Positions 1-9,663 of a stretch of DNA of 23,292 nucleotides are shown here, one piece after another. Every line of letters begins with the position of its first letter. Within the stretch, counting starts at the first letter, position 1. The stretch comes from Tubiluchus corallicola (lineage: Eukaryota > Priapulida > Priapulimorpha > Priapulimorphida > Tubiluchidae). The stretch is taken from contig JAQGDQ010001854.1 in the NCBI GenBank assembly GCA_030141605.1, forward strand, positions 1 to 23,292, given 5' to 3'. The position numbers were made by a program, and so were the translations under genes. The notes beneath the pieces were generated by a model that was not told where the DNA came from, did no database searches, and saw only the letters and a program-made list of their open reading frames with translations.

Positions 1-126
1 TCTAGTTCGAAACCAGCTTCGTATAAAGAATAAAACTATTTTTATTCAATTTCGCCGTGTTCTGTAAGCTAATTCGTGTTTTTGATCGATCAACTTATAA
101 TAAATTCGCAACAGCTCAAGGGTTAA

Positions 127-158
127 AGAAGAACCCCCCATACATGGCTACGCCCCTG
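127..158. mobile_element. Solitary hAT-like transposon terminus
   Basis: Read on the minus strand, this begins CAGGGGCGTAGCCATG and runs into a G-run, a start that I associate with hAT-type terminal inverted repeats in invertebrate genomes. No partner terminus lies between 1 and 127, so the rest of the element is either left of the window or lost, and no target duplication can be checked. Apart from this remnant, 1-349 shows nothing recognisable. Confidence 0.4.
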
Positions 159-349
159 TGACATTTATTACGAGAGCAAAAAGTCATTCGGTTTCACCTA
201 CTTATGAGTTTAGGCACCACTAAAGCAAGAATGATAAGTTAGCAGCCTACAACTGTCACGCTAAATTTTTGTCACTTTTAACCTCTGAAATGGTACTGAA
301 AGGTGTGCTTACTGAGAGAAATCTAACGGTAATGATGATGGATTATACG

Positions 350-1183
350 CAGGTGTTAGAGGAAACTCTTAGGTAGCAGTTGTTAGAGGAAACTCTTATG
401 TTTGCAAGTGTTAGAGGAAACTCTTAGGTTGCTGTTGTTGGAGGATACTCTTAGGTAGCAAGTGTTAGAGGAAACTCTTATCTTGCAAGTGTTAGCGGAA
501 ACTCTTAGGTTGCTGTTGTTAGAGGAAACTCTTAGGTTTGCAAGTGTTAGAGGAAACTCTTAGGTTGCAAGTGTTAGAGGAAACTCTTAGGTAGCAGTTG
601 TTAGAGGAAACTCTTATGTTTGCAAGTGTTAGAGGAAGCTCTTAGGTTGCAAGTGTTAGAGGAAACTCTTAGGTTGCTGTTGTTAGAGGAAACTCTTAGG
701 TTGCAAGTGTTAGAGGAAACTCTTAGGTTGCTGTTGTTAGAGGAAACTCTTAGGTAGCAAGTGTTATAGGAAGTTCTTAGGTTGCAAGTGTTAGAGGAAA
801 CTCTTAGGTAGCAAGTGTTAGAGGAAACTCTTAGGTTGCAAGTGTTAGAGGAAACTCTTAGGTTGCTGTTGTTAGAGAAAACTCTTAGGTAGCAAGTGTT
901 ATAGGAAGCTCTTAGGTAGCAAGTCTTAGAGAAAACTCTTAGGTAGCAAGTGTTAGAGGAAACTCTTAGGTTGCAAGTGTTAGAGGAAGCTCTTAGGTTG
1001 CTGTTGTTAGAGGAAACTCTTAGGTAGCAAGTGTTATAGGAAGTTCTTAGGTTGCAAGTGTTATAGGAAACTCTTAGGTTGCAAATGTTAGAGGAAACTC
1101 TTAGGTTGCTGTTGTTATAGGAAACTCTTAGGTAGCAAGTGTTATAGGAAACTCTTAGGTTGCAGGTGTTAGAGGAAACTCTT
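350..1183. repeat. 27-bp minisatellite, 31 units, with higher-order pattern
   Basis: I count 31 tandem units of 27 bp (three are 28 bp) built on GTTAGAGGAAACTCTTAGG followed by a variable 8-9 bp. The variable part falls into a few types: TTGCAAGT (A), TTGCTGTT (B), TAGCAAGT (C) and TAGCAGTT (D). B-then-C and A-B-C orders recur, which suggests amplification of multi-unit blocks. Each unit contains AGAG-GAAA-CTCT, a 4-bp stem around a GAAA loop. Because 27 is a multiple of 3, one minus-strand frame stays open for about 20 units and would encode a nine-residue repeat of the type NTCNLRVSS. It has no ATG start and the three 28-bp units break it, so I treat it as non-coding. Confidence 0.95.
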
Positions 1184-1290
1184 CTGCTGCAATGATAATG
1201 CAAACTAAAAGCTGAAGTTGTAAAAAAGAGGAAAGTTAAGTTGGGGAGTTGCTCGTGTCTTGCGTAGTTACCATAATTTTACCATGTCCT

Positions 1291-1485
1291 CTAAATGAGT
1301 GAGTTATTATACGCTTTCGCCACACTGCTTAATTTTGAAAACAACGAGTGTTCTATGTTTTGTCTACCGTCTTTCTGTCCTTCAAAACCGTTTCCAATGT
1401 CACCCCAATTTTCCGTCATCGCGTGAAAATCAAAAGAGCAAGTCGTAGAAATTTCAGTCCATTCTCCAGTGCTGTAAACAGACAA
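1291..1485 (-). other. Possible small exon, unassigned
   Basis: On the minus strand a pyrimidine-rich tract ending in TTGTCTGTTTACAG looks like a 3' splice site. It is followed by about 58 open codons ending in TAG at 1291, without the low-complexity character of the AT-rich noise nearby. I do not recognise the peptide (it contains TENWGDIGNGFEG). No matching 5' splice site or neighbouring exon was identified, so this may be chance. The rest of 1184-2250 shows no gene that I can support. Confidence 0.15.
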
Positions 1486-2254
1486 TAACCACCATATTTA
1501 ATGTCACAAAATCGATTGCAGTATCTCCGAGTACAACTATTGAACGCATTCCGCATGCATGAGTGTAATTAGTGTACAATAGGTGGCGTGTGGGCGGGGC
1601 AGTTAGGCTTAAAAGCTACATGAAATTGAATATAATTATGGATTAATACGTATTGTGCATAGGCGTTATTGTTAACAGGTTCAAGGCATAAATGAAAATG
1701 GCTATTCACACACAGTAACTGGACCGTATCGTGAATTCACGGTGATTGTGGGTACGTGGATGGAGCTTTGCTAACGTTCTAGCTTCAAAATGGCTGACGT
1801 TTAATACATGCATTTCTTTTACAAAGCAGTAACTTGAATAGGCTTCGCTTAATCCACGTATTTATTCATGAGTACGAACAAACGAACGAACAAACAAACA
1901 GAAATAAAAAGCTGGAAACCGCAAAATTGGTTTAAATTGAGTTTTTCTAAGTAGCAAATTTGTGCAACATTTACAATGTTACACGTAAAATTAGCTGTCA
2001 ACTCACTATTATCTTATTCGGACTGCCTTTCTTTATTCTCTATTAGCGCTGAAATATAAAAATCTAAGTAACGAAAAGTAAAGATTGAAGGAGTGACGTT
2101 CTAGATGCTATATATAGCAATCATCAATATATGCGCAATTATTTACTTAAGCAGCTAAACTGTTTGCCACTTTTGCCACAAGATACATTGCACATAATTA
2201 AACGAGGTGGTTAAGCAAGCTTTCAAAGTGTAGAATAAACATGAGTCCTACCAC

Positions 2255-2600
2255 TAGTGCTTATAATCAGTGAAATTTATGTAATGTAAAGCATGTTTCT
2301 GTTAATTGTGTCATGTCAAATGTATATATATTGTGTAAAATATGTCATGCAAAATTTAATGTACTTTTGTAATATTGTTTTGTAAAAATATTTTAATATG
2401 GTGTTTGTAAATATGTTCATTTATTGTATATAATTAGGCCTTAGTTTTGCACTTTAGTTTTTTTTAGTCTGCACTGGACGCATTTGTCTTGAACAGTGTT
2501 GTTATTTTAACATTACGCTGAGGCTTGCTCAATTTTATTATAATGAGTGAACCATTTTAATGACAAATAAAGAATTAATATATAATATATACATATATAT
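2255..2600 (+). other. 3'-end-like AT-rich block with AATAAA
   Basis: This is a T-rich, TGTAA/TGTAT-rich stretch ending in GACAAATAAAGAATTAATA (AATAAA at 2566-2571) and then an AT microsatellite. That layout fits the 3' untranslated end of either a non-LTR retrotransposon or a host transcript. No coding sequence is visible just upstream, so the source is unknown. Nothing recognisable lies between 2600 and 3136. Confidence 0.25.
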
Positions 2601-3136
2601 ATGCGTGTACTTCACAGACAAAATAGCAAGTATCACAAGTAATCGTTTTCAAGTAATTGTTTAATAATTCGTCTTGACGGTCTTTTTGTAACATTTTTGT
2701 AGCTTTTTCTGCAGCTCCAATCAAATTGTTAAGTAAACTTGTAATATGGCAGATTTAGTACTCAGTAAGTTTCATAGTCTAATCAATGTATACAAAAATA
2801 GGCCCAGATACGATAATTCCACACGCATCGGAACACCTGGCCCTCTCCCATACCAATTCTGTAATCTACATTCGCCTTGTAAACATTAGAAGAAAGAAAT
2901 TTGATTAATACTTCTGCTGAGATAGCAGTAAATTTCTACCTGTCAAAGTAGAGTGTTCAATACAGCAGACCTTGACGCGGTATACTAATTATTATTGAAT
3001 TAACATTGGAGTTTCAAAGTAATTTTGTGATTAAAACTGAGTTAGCCTACACGAGTGTCTGCTTGGAGAATGTAAAGCGTCACAAATGCTGCTTTAATCC
3101 AAGGAGTTTTTTAAGTGTTAAAGCTCAAAAAACATT

Positions 3137-3585
3137 CTTCATACGAAACTCTGAAATAATTCGTCTTGAAATTTTACGTCACTTGCATTGCATACAGAAC
3201 GTGTGTTAGCAGTAACGCTGTATGAAAGTTTAAATTCCCGCGATGATCGTTAGGCGCAGCCATTTTAGCGGTAAGTCGTTTGAAACAAGTTTAGATAGCA
3301 TTAGCATAAAGTTTAAAAAGATAATCAGAGCACTGGTAGCATACTCCTGTACTCTTGTACGTTTTTCTCTTCGTTAAATAAGCAAAAATTTAAATAACTT
3401 TATTAAAAAGATTAATCATGTGTCTTTTGGTGAATCAGTGATGCACGCTGGGATGGCAATGGACTCCCGTCTTACTAGGTTTTAAATTATTAACAGGTTC
3501 CTTTTGTAATTACGTAAATCTTTCAAACAGCTAAGCGTGATGCAAAATACTATAACTTTGTTTGAAAAGTTCTTCGGGATATACA
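3137..3585 (+). repeat. Unclassified dispersed repeat, copy A
   Basis: This segment aligns by eye with 11278-12950 (copy B) and 13195-13650 (copy C). Shared landmarks in order are GTCTTGAAATTTTACGTCACTT, GCAGTAACGCTGTATGAAA, the GCAGCCATTTT box (3255-3266), GTTTAGATAGCA, ATAATCAGAGCA, GGTGAATCAGTG and ATAACTTTGTTTGAAAAG. No long open frame, terminal inverted repeat or target duplication was found, so the class is unknown. Copy A uniquely carries a consensus 5' splice site, GCGGTAAGT, at 3268-3276. The stretch 3586-4010 holds only short chance open frames. Confidence 0.75.
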
Positions 3586-4010
3586 TGTGCTTGAGAATTC
3601 CCTTTTTCCCTTTAAAGCAAAACTAGACTCAATCTTAAACTGTAGGTCGTATTTCGCCATTCGGGCACTAATTAGACGGGCACCAGCGCCTACATTTTGG
3701 AAACGCATCCCACAAAAAACAGGTATTGCACCTGTCAGTTCAGATGTGTTAGTTTGTGACGAACTACACACGTTCGACGCTCATACTTGAGTACAGCGGT
3801 AAATTTAAAATTTGATCTTTTACGTTAAATCCTGCCGAGTTTTAGTACGATACACTGAATCTCTTGCAGTAGCACTGTACTTCAATTTTCGTTTTCGCAA
3901 ACACGTGCAACACGCTCGTGGAATATTTTTGTTGTTGAAGTTTCTATCTGATATGAAATGCATCAGTCTTAAATATTCGTACATTAATATTTTCTAATCG
4001 TCATTTTCTA

Positions 4011-4158
4011 CTAATGTCTAATGTAATCTTGTAGTAAAACTTGTGAGCTTGTGTAGTTATAGTCTATTCTGACTGTAAATGTTACTAATGTCTAGTGTAA
4101 TCTTGTAGTAAAACTTGTCAGCTTGTGTAGTTATAGTCTATTCTGACTGTAAATGTTT
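4011..4158 (+). repeat. 74-bp tandem duplication
   Basis: Two adjacent copies, starting with CTAATGTCTA at 4011 and 4085, differ at only a few positions (AATGTAATC against AGTGTAATC, GTGAGC against GTCAGC). The high identity suggests a recent duplication. Confidence 0.9.
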
Positions 4159-4265
4159 TTGTAAATAGTGTGTGTGTTTATGTGTGTCTTTGTAAAGTCT
4201 GTTGTGGTGAGGATCCTAAATCATGTTGTTCAAACGGTGTGATCCAATCCTATAATAAATTATGT
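4159..4265 (+). other. 3'-end-like block with AATAAA
   Basis: TG-rich sequence follows the 74-bp duplication and ends in CCTATAATAAATTATG (AATAAA at 4254-4259). It resembles the 3' untranslated end of a LINE or a transcript, but no linked coding sequence is visible. Nothing recognisable lies between 4265 and 4527. Confidence 0.2.
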
Positions 4266-4535
4266 TTAAACTAAAGCATACGATAAGAAGTAGATTATTT
4301 GACAATCTTTACATTTGGCAAACAGAATATCACAAGTTTATACCATAGTTACTAAAGACATTTCTGACTTTTCTACTTTAGCAATGTCTTCTAAGAACAC
4401 TACATGACTTTTACAATCTTAAACTGCAGGTCAAAACAATCTGCTCTTTAAAATATTGAAAGGAAACCGTTTTTGTTGTATTAATGGTGTTAATTGCCAA
4501 TAGTATGTCAAAAATCATCCTGCCTTCCTTTAAAG

Positions 4536-4885
4536 CAGTGGTTCCCAAAGTAGGGGTAAATTATCCCCCGGGGGTAATATGGTTTTTTGGGGGGTAACGG
4601 ACACCCCTCTGAAAATTTTTAAAACTTCGCTCGGAATGCATTTTACGTAGTTCTCTTCTTGAAGAGACTGAAGGTTCAGTAATTGTAATTCTTGTTTTGG
4701 CAATAATACAACAACAACACCTGGAAATTTATTTATGTCACGAGCAAACATGAATAATTTTGCTTGCTTGTGGCATATACGTGTGTTTACTTTTTGAGTT
4801 GGAGAGGTAGCACTAGGTGGGGGGTAATGGACACGACCGGGTTTCCCGATTTGGGTAACGGTCAGAGAAAGTTTGGAAACCACTG
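4536..4885. mobile_element. 350-bp hAT-type MITE
   Basis: The ends are inverted: the left starts CAGTGGTTCCCAAAG and the right, read in reverse complement, starts CAGTGGTTTCCAAAC. The element is flanked by a perfect 8-bp direct repeat, CTTTAAAG (4528-4535 and 4886-4893), the target-site length of the hAT superfamily. There is no transposase, so it is non-autonomous. The minus-strand frame that fills it has no recognisable domain and I leave it out. It sits about 95 bp upstream of the splice acceptor of the Mist1-like gene. Confidence 0.93.
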
Positions 4886-4959
4886 CTTTAAAGTGATAAA
4901 TAACACGAGAAAAGTTGCATATAACATTTAGTTAGACATCCGATGATGTTGCTAAAACT

Positions 4960-4979
4960 TTTGTTTTGTTTGTTGCAGC
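4960..4979 (+). promoter_or_regulatory. 3' splice site before the Mist1-like coding exon
   Basis: A T-rich tract, CTTTTGTTTTGTTTGTTGCAG, ends at 4979 and is followed 29 bp later by the ATG. The main frame has a TGA at 4985-4987, so the few bases between are 5' untranslated. A non-coding first exon joined to a single coding exon agrees with the usual Mist1 gene plan. The first exon was not found. Confidence 0.7.
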
Positions 4980-5008
4980 ATCACTGAGTGAGTGATTCAC
5001 AAAACGTG

Positions 5009-5548
5009 ATGGTAAGATCGAAAACGGCGAAGGAAGGTGGCGGCAAAGTGGCGCAGGCATCGCCGTTAAACAGTGCCCTTCCGGATGAAGCCGGGTCGCA
5101 ATCCTGGATGTCAGAGTCGTGGAAGAGGACCTTCGTGGAAGTGGACGTGGAAGGCGATACCGACCTGGATTCCAGTTCCAGTAGTGGAAAGCGGAAAGCG
5201 AAGCGAGGAAAGAGCATGGGCCGGCGACGGCGCACCGGAGTCAACGCGAGGGAGCGAAATGCGCGGCGGATCGAGAGCAATGAACGAGAACGGCAACGGA
5301 TGCATTCCCTAAACGACGCATTCCAGTCATTACGTAATGTCATTCCGCACGTGAAATGCGACCGAAAACTGTCAAAAATTGAAACATTGACTCTGGCCAA
5401 AAACTATATCACCGCCCTGACAAACGTCATATTAGACATTACTGGTGACAGAACAGTGAAAAACGACCAAACTGAAGCGTTTAACGAAGACATGGACGCT
5501 TCTCCTTCTTCTTCTTCTTCGACGCCTAGTCCCGAATCAGCATCGTGA
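5009..5548 (+). CDS. Mist1/BHLHA15/Dimmed-family bHLH transcription factor
   Basis: A 179-residue class A bHLH protein. In other animals this family drives the secretory programme of exocrine or neuroendocrine cells and binds E-boxes as a dimer. A Ser/Gly-rich acidic N-terminus (1-60) is followed by a basic nuclear-localisation-like stretch (61-75, [15 protein letters not shown]) and the bHLH domain (about 86-142). The basic region holds [17 protein letters not shown], including the DNA-contacting Glu, and helix 2 reads [15 protein letters not shown], both hallmarks of the Mist1 branch. The C-terminus (164-179) is a Ser/Pro tail encoded partly by a TCT run. The frame could be extended to a GTG at 4988, but the ATG at 5009 is the first Met after an in-frame stop and has G at -3 and +4. 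The coding part is GC-richer than its surroundings. The family call is firm. Mist1 against a near relative cannot be split without a tree. Confidence 0.93.
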   Translation: MVRSKTAKEGGGKVAQASPLNSALPDEAGSQSWMSESWKRTFVEVDVEGDTDLDSSSSSGKRKAKRGKSMGRRRRTGVNARERNARRIESNERERQRMHSLNDAFQSLRNVIPHVKCDRKLSKIETLTLAKNYITALTNVILDITGDRTVKNDQTEAFNEDMDASPSSSSSTPSPESAS

Positions 5549-5640
5549 ACACTAACCTCGTATGTTGTTCCACGTGTATTATGTTCGTTGTGGATCGAGT
5601 CTTCCCCTAGTGTAGAAGTTCCGCGCATTGTGATAAGGAT

Positions 5641-5760
5641 CTAAAGAAACTGGATCTAAATATTCGAGAGAATTTAGAGTTGAATGAACGATGGCTGGAT
5701 CTAAAGAAACTGGATCTAAATATTCGAGAGAATTTAGAGTTGAATGAACGATCGCTGGAT
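5641..5760 (+). repeat. 60-bp tandem duplication downstream of the bHLH gene
   Basis: Two head-to-tail 60-bp copies (5641-5700 and 5701-5760) differ at one base (ATGGCTGGAT against ATCGCTGGAT), and the start of a third follows (CTAAGAAAC). It begins 93 bp after the bHLH stop and probably lies in its 3' untranslated region. A sense frame is open through both copies (unit LKKLDLNIRENLELNER) until TGA near 5826, but it has no ATG. The stretch 5830-6700 holds no gene; it has one ATTAAA near 6128 as a possible poly(A) signal and a short CG-rich patch near 6105. Confidence 0.95.
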
Positions 5761-6715
5761 CTAAGAAACGTTTCAGGTAGAGTTAGTAATAAGATGTACC
5801 ATGAGTCATTTGGTGTGGTAAGGTGATCCACTACAGTGGAAGTGTATGGCATAGCAGAGAAGTAAAAACTCCAGTGGATCGTCTCTCCCTTCCTGACTCC
5901 CCTCCCCTGTGCAACTCTTCATCTCTGACTATTGACCGTGCATCTTTTTCCTACCTTTACTGCGTCAGAAGACACGGCCATCTATCATCCTAATCGAGTT
6001 TACATAATGTCGTAGTCTATAATTGGAACTCTATTATGTTTATCCAAACACTGCGTGTTGTCCGCGAGGAATATGGCTGCCGAACGATAACAAAATTTGA
6101 AGCCAGCGCGCGCGGGCTACCTTTCAATTAAATTACTTTGAAGATTACAACGCAGCGGTAGATCAAAGCTATCGTGCGGGTGTATCAATCACAATTAGTG
6201 TTGAAAAGCGCCTGCTAAAGGAAGCGAGGGTTTCGAGAATTTTATTTCCGTAATGAACACTGATTTTTTTTCCTTCCTGCCCATCAACCACCTACTGTTT
6301 CTTTGTGTGCACGTTAAAGATGGAAAAAATGAGGTAAAGAAAAAGAAGCCAGTTTGGAAAAATTGGCACAGCTAATCAGTTTCTTCGAGACAATCAGTTT
6401 CTTCGGGATCTTGTAGAATAATTGAACATGACGCATTACGTACCATTGATTATACGAACGTAAACTAACCTTTTTATTTTAAACGAGTAATTTAAACTTT
6501 GTCTTAAAAGGGAATTGGAAGTTACTGCTGAAAAACGCTGAACACATCGAAGCCAAACAAAAGGAAGGCGCACAGACATACAATTTAGTAAGAATTTAAT
6601 AATTTATGGTAAAACTACACAGGACGTCTGAAAGTACTGGGGGTTTTATTTAGCATAAACAAACGTATTACCTAGTGCGGTAATATACAGATGAAATTTC
6701 CAAAGTAAGAAAGGT

Positions 6716-7416
6716 GATGTTCGTGCTTCGAATCGAAGATGGCCATAGTGACAGGGATAAAAGGTCAGTTTGGGAGGTTGTCATTCCTTTGATGAGCTCG
6801 AAGGTGACTGAGTAGGTCAATTCTGGCCTGGAAATTTCTTTGGCATTTGGCACAGGCGAGGCTGGGTGTTTGGACCTGTTGTTGGGCAGTGTCACATGCC
6901 TTGCATCTCCTGCGCTTCTCCTCTGCCTCCTCAATTCTTTTCGCCTCTGCTGTCTTAGCCCCTGTGGTGATGGCACTCCGCCATGCTGAGCGATTTGGTC
7001 AAGGGTTTCCATTGAGCGGATATCCATGCTGAGCTCCTTGAGTGAGGTCTTCAGACTGTCTTTGAAGCGTTTCCTTGGTCGTCCAACCTTTCTCTTTCCA
7101 GACACAAGTTCTCCATAGAGCATCTTCTTTGGTATGCGGTTGTCTGGCATGCGAATCACATGTCCTGCCCACTGAACTTGTGTTTTGAGGAGGAGTGTAT
7201 GGATGCTGGGGAGGTCAGCTCTTTTAAGTACCTCTGTGTCTGGCACCTTCCTGCCACTTGATGTGCACGACTTTCCTCAGACAGCCCATGTGAAAGCGGT
7301 TAAGCTGATTTACGTGTCTTCTGCATAAAGTCCAGGATTCACTGATGACGACAGCTCTATACACCTTCAATTTTGTGGTGGTTCTGATGCCTCTCCTGTC
7401 CCATACGTTGGAGCGA
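6716..7416 (-). mobile_element. 5'-truncated LINE insertion with 14-bp target duplication
   Basis: The insert is bounded by the direct repeat AAAGTAAGAAAGGT at 6702-6715 and 7417-7430, a typical target-primed reverse transcription footprint. It encodes only the C-terminal part of the LINE polyprotein: VWDRRGIRTTTKLKVYRAVV, a gap where a few residues of the usual motif are missing, RFHMGCLRKVV, PDTEVLKRADLPSIHTLL, WAGHVIRMPDNRIPKKMLYG, and, after a frameshift, a terminal CCHH-like finger (CAKCQRNFQARIDLLSHLRAH). It is dead, and belongs to the same family as the longer copy at 18944-21600. The stretch 7431-8410 shows nothing recognisable. Confidence 0.93.
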
Positions 7417-8414
7417 AAAGTAAGAAAGGTAGTTTAATTTTATATAGCAAGTCTTGTGAGAAATTTCAATAAACCCAAACTTCCTTACTTCAGGCAGCAA
7501 TGAAACGCGCGAAATCTACGATATTTAATCTCTTGCGTAGTTTCAATGTAAATTTAGAGCACTAAGCAGCGTGATCATTAAAGCTTGCTCCTATTCGTTT
7601 TAATTACTGCGTCTTTCGAAACAAATAATTAGTATCGATCAGGAAACAGCTAATAATTAATCTTTGCTGTATAATAGAAGCTTGCCAGGATTAGGCAAGT
7701 TTTTGAAGCCATATCTATGTGAACAAAACTACTAGAGAAGCCATGTACTAGTTTCCGTTTCAGCTTTTCGAGATATAGATAAAACCCTTTACCGCCTCCA
7801 TTTGAACAACGCGACTAAAGATGCGGATGTCAGATTATTGCAAGTTTTAAACAGGATCAGGATACGCTAGTAGTATTTCAACGCAGCTTCCAAAATGAGA
7901 CAAACTCGCTTGATCGATTTTGGAAAAAATATTTACTTCGTTGTTCGTTAAAAATCTGGAGTTCCGTTTTAACACGATACATGTCATAAATACAATCGCG
8001 GATAAGATTCAATTATTTAATACAAAAGGATTTATTTGAAACTATAAATTGTTCATCACACATAAAATCGAATTTTGCCACTGGAACAAAAATGTCGCTA
8101 CAACGTGAAACAAAATATGGCGCACACACCTCGAACAAAAAACACAATATGCAAAATCTTCGTGACATAGTTTTACACATGTTCTCTTAATATCGGACTA
8201 AAACATTTACAAAACTAGCCGAGGGCTCGAGACCTCCCAACGATTGGCGAAAAGTAAAAATGTCGTATATCGGCATAATATCGCCCGTCCTCTAACCTTT
8301 TATTATTATCATTTGGTTTCTTTATTAACTGTTCTGCTAACATTATTTTGACGGATTAACTCGCAACAGTGTCAAACTGACGAATTGCAATGCCACACAA
8401 TGCAAATTTGATTT

Positions 8415-8600
8415 AGTAGTAGTAGTAGTAAAATCTTTATTTGCCATTTTAAAAACACTGACTATTTTAAAAACATTTAAAAACATTTAAGTCTTCGATT
8501 AAACTTTATAAACGTTTGAACTTGCTACAATAATTATAACGGTTATATTCTCCTAGGTTTTTAGCTCCACTACAGATACAGTAGAATTTTTTCACGTGCA
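8415..8600 (-). mobile_element. Probable LINE or SINE 3' tail
   Basis: Read on the minus strand, AAATGGCAAATAAAGATTTTAC is followed by a (TAC)n tract (8415-8430). An AATAAA closely followed by a short simple repeat is a common way for non-LTR elements to end. The upstream limit is a guess and no coding remnant was seen. The stretch 8600-9470 shows nothing that I can support. Confidence 0.3.
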
Positions 8601-9475
8601 GTCGAACAACCCTCGTAAATTAAAGCCAGTCCATTTATTTATACGCACGAAACTCGGTTAGTTACGCCAACAATTCCGAGTTTAATTTAACTTTACGCTT
8701 GAATTAACATTTTATTGCCAGTAGCACTGAAGCACGGAGTCGTGGTTAACAATAAATTCTGCTTCATTCATTAACCCGTTAGCTGGCGCTAGTGTGAAAA
8801 AACTGCTATCCGAATCAGGTCAGTGGTTACAAGAAAAACTTCAGATTCTAGTTGTTTTATTTCTCCAGAAGCTGAGGAGGTCACGATTTCGAAAAAAATG
8901 CGCTCGACATGGGACAGTAGCAAAATTATCACAGCTCTCAATGGCCTGTGTTTAGTGCATTTTATGAGAATACAGCTAGTACACGCCCAACAAATTTATG
9001 ATTTCGTATGAAGTCACTAATGTTTCTGAAACATTTAAACCTTTGTTTCTCCAGTAATTTAGCAAAGTGCTTATTTCGCATATTGGTTTTTCCTTTTAAT
9101 AAATCACACGCCTAACGACATGCGTTGTATAATTTCTCGAACAAATAGAGGCTATAATGAAAACGGAATATCACAAGTAAGATTTCGTAATTCCACTTCC
9201 TACAGCCAACTATATCTCTGATCTGATCATGGAGGTTTATAGGATTACCGTCGTATAAATGATGACAACCGACTTATATTATAATACCCACTCGTCACTG
9301 TAATACAGTCGACAATAATTACAGACATTGGGACAATTATAAAAGGCCAGTCATTTAGATGAAAATCATGCATTTCAAGCTGAACTTAAGTGATTGATTA
9401 GTATCTTCTAGTTTGACGCCTTCAGTGCTTCCTGATTTTTCCAATTACTTACTCGACATTCACTAATTACTACTA

Positions 9476-9661
9476 CAGGGTGTTCTAACAGAAACAGGGC
9501 GGTCAGGGTTGCGGAAATGTACACTCAGATATGCTGAAATACGTCAACCAAATCGCATTAAAATTCTCAGAAATGTAAAAGGATACAATAAATTTGTTTT
9601 TTTACATTCGAATATAGCATAACCACATTTTCTAGTGCACCGTTTCTTTTGGAACACCGTG
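9476..9661. mobile_element. 186-bp Tc1/mariner-type MITE
   Basis: The left end CAGGGTGTTCTAACAGAAAC and the right end in reverse complement, CACGGTGTTCCAAAAGAAAC, match at 17 of 20 positions. Both flanks are TA (9474-9475 and 9662-9663), the target of the Tc1/mariner superfamily. The interior is non-coding. Confidence 0.82.
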
Positions 9662-9663
9662 TA

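Noticed and set aside
601-1203. 200-codon minus-strand frame of nonapeptide repeats
   Set aside because: It is open only because the 27-bp unit lacks a stop in that frame. It starts at TTG, not ATG, and is broken by the 28-bp units, so I treat it as minisatellite sequence.
3550-3997. Three overlapping short frames on both strands
   Set aside because: They have non-ATG starts, mutually overlapping frames and no motif.
4530-4883. 117-codon minus-strand frame
   Set aside because: It coincides almost exactly with the hAT MITE, including both terminal repeats, has no transposase motif and is best seen as a by-product.
4981-5400. Antisense and alternative frames over the bHLH exon (also 5073-5312, 5111-5305, 5404-5628)
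   Set aside because: They are shadows of the GC-richer bHLH coding sequence, without domain matches.
8823-9011. 62-codon plus-strand frame
   Set aside because: No domain, no splice context and chance length for this base composition.
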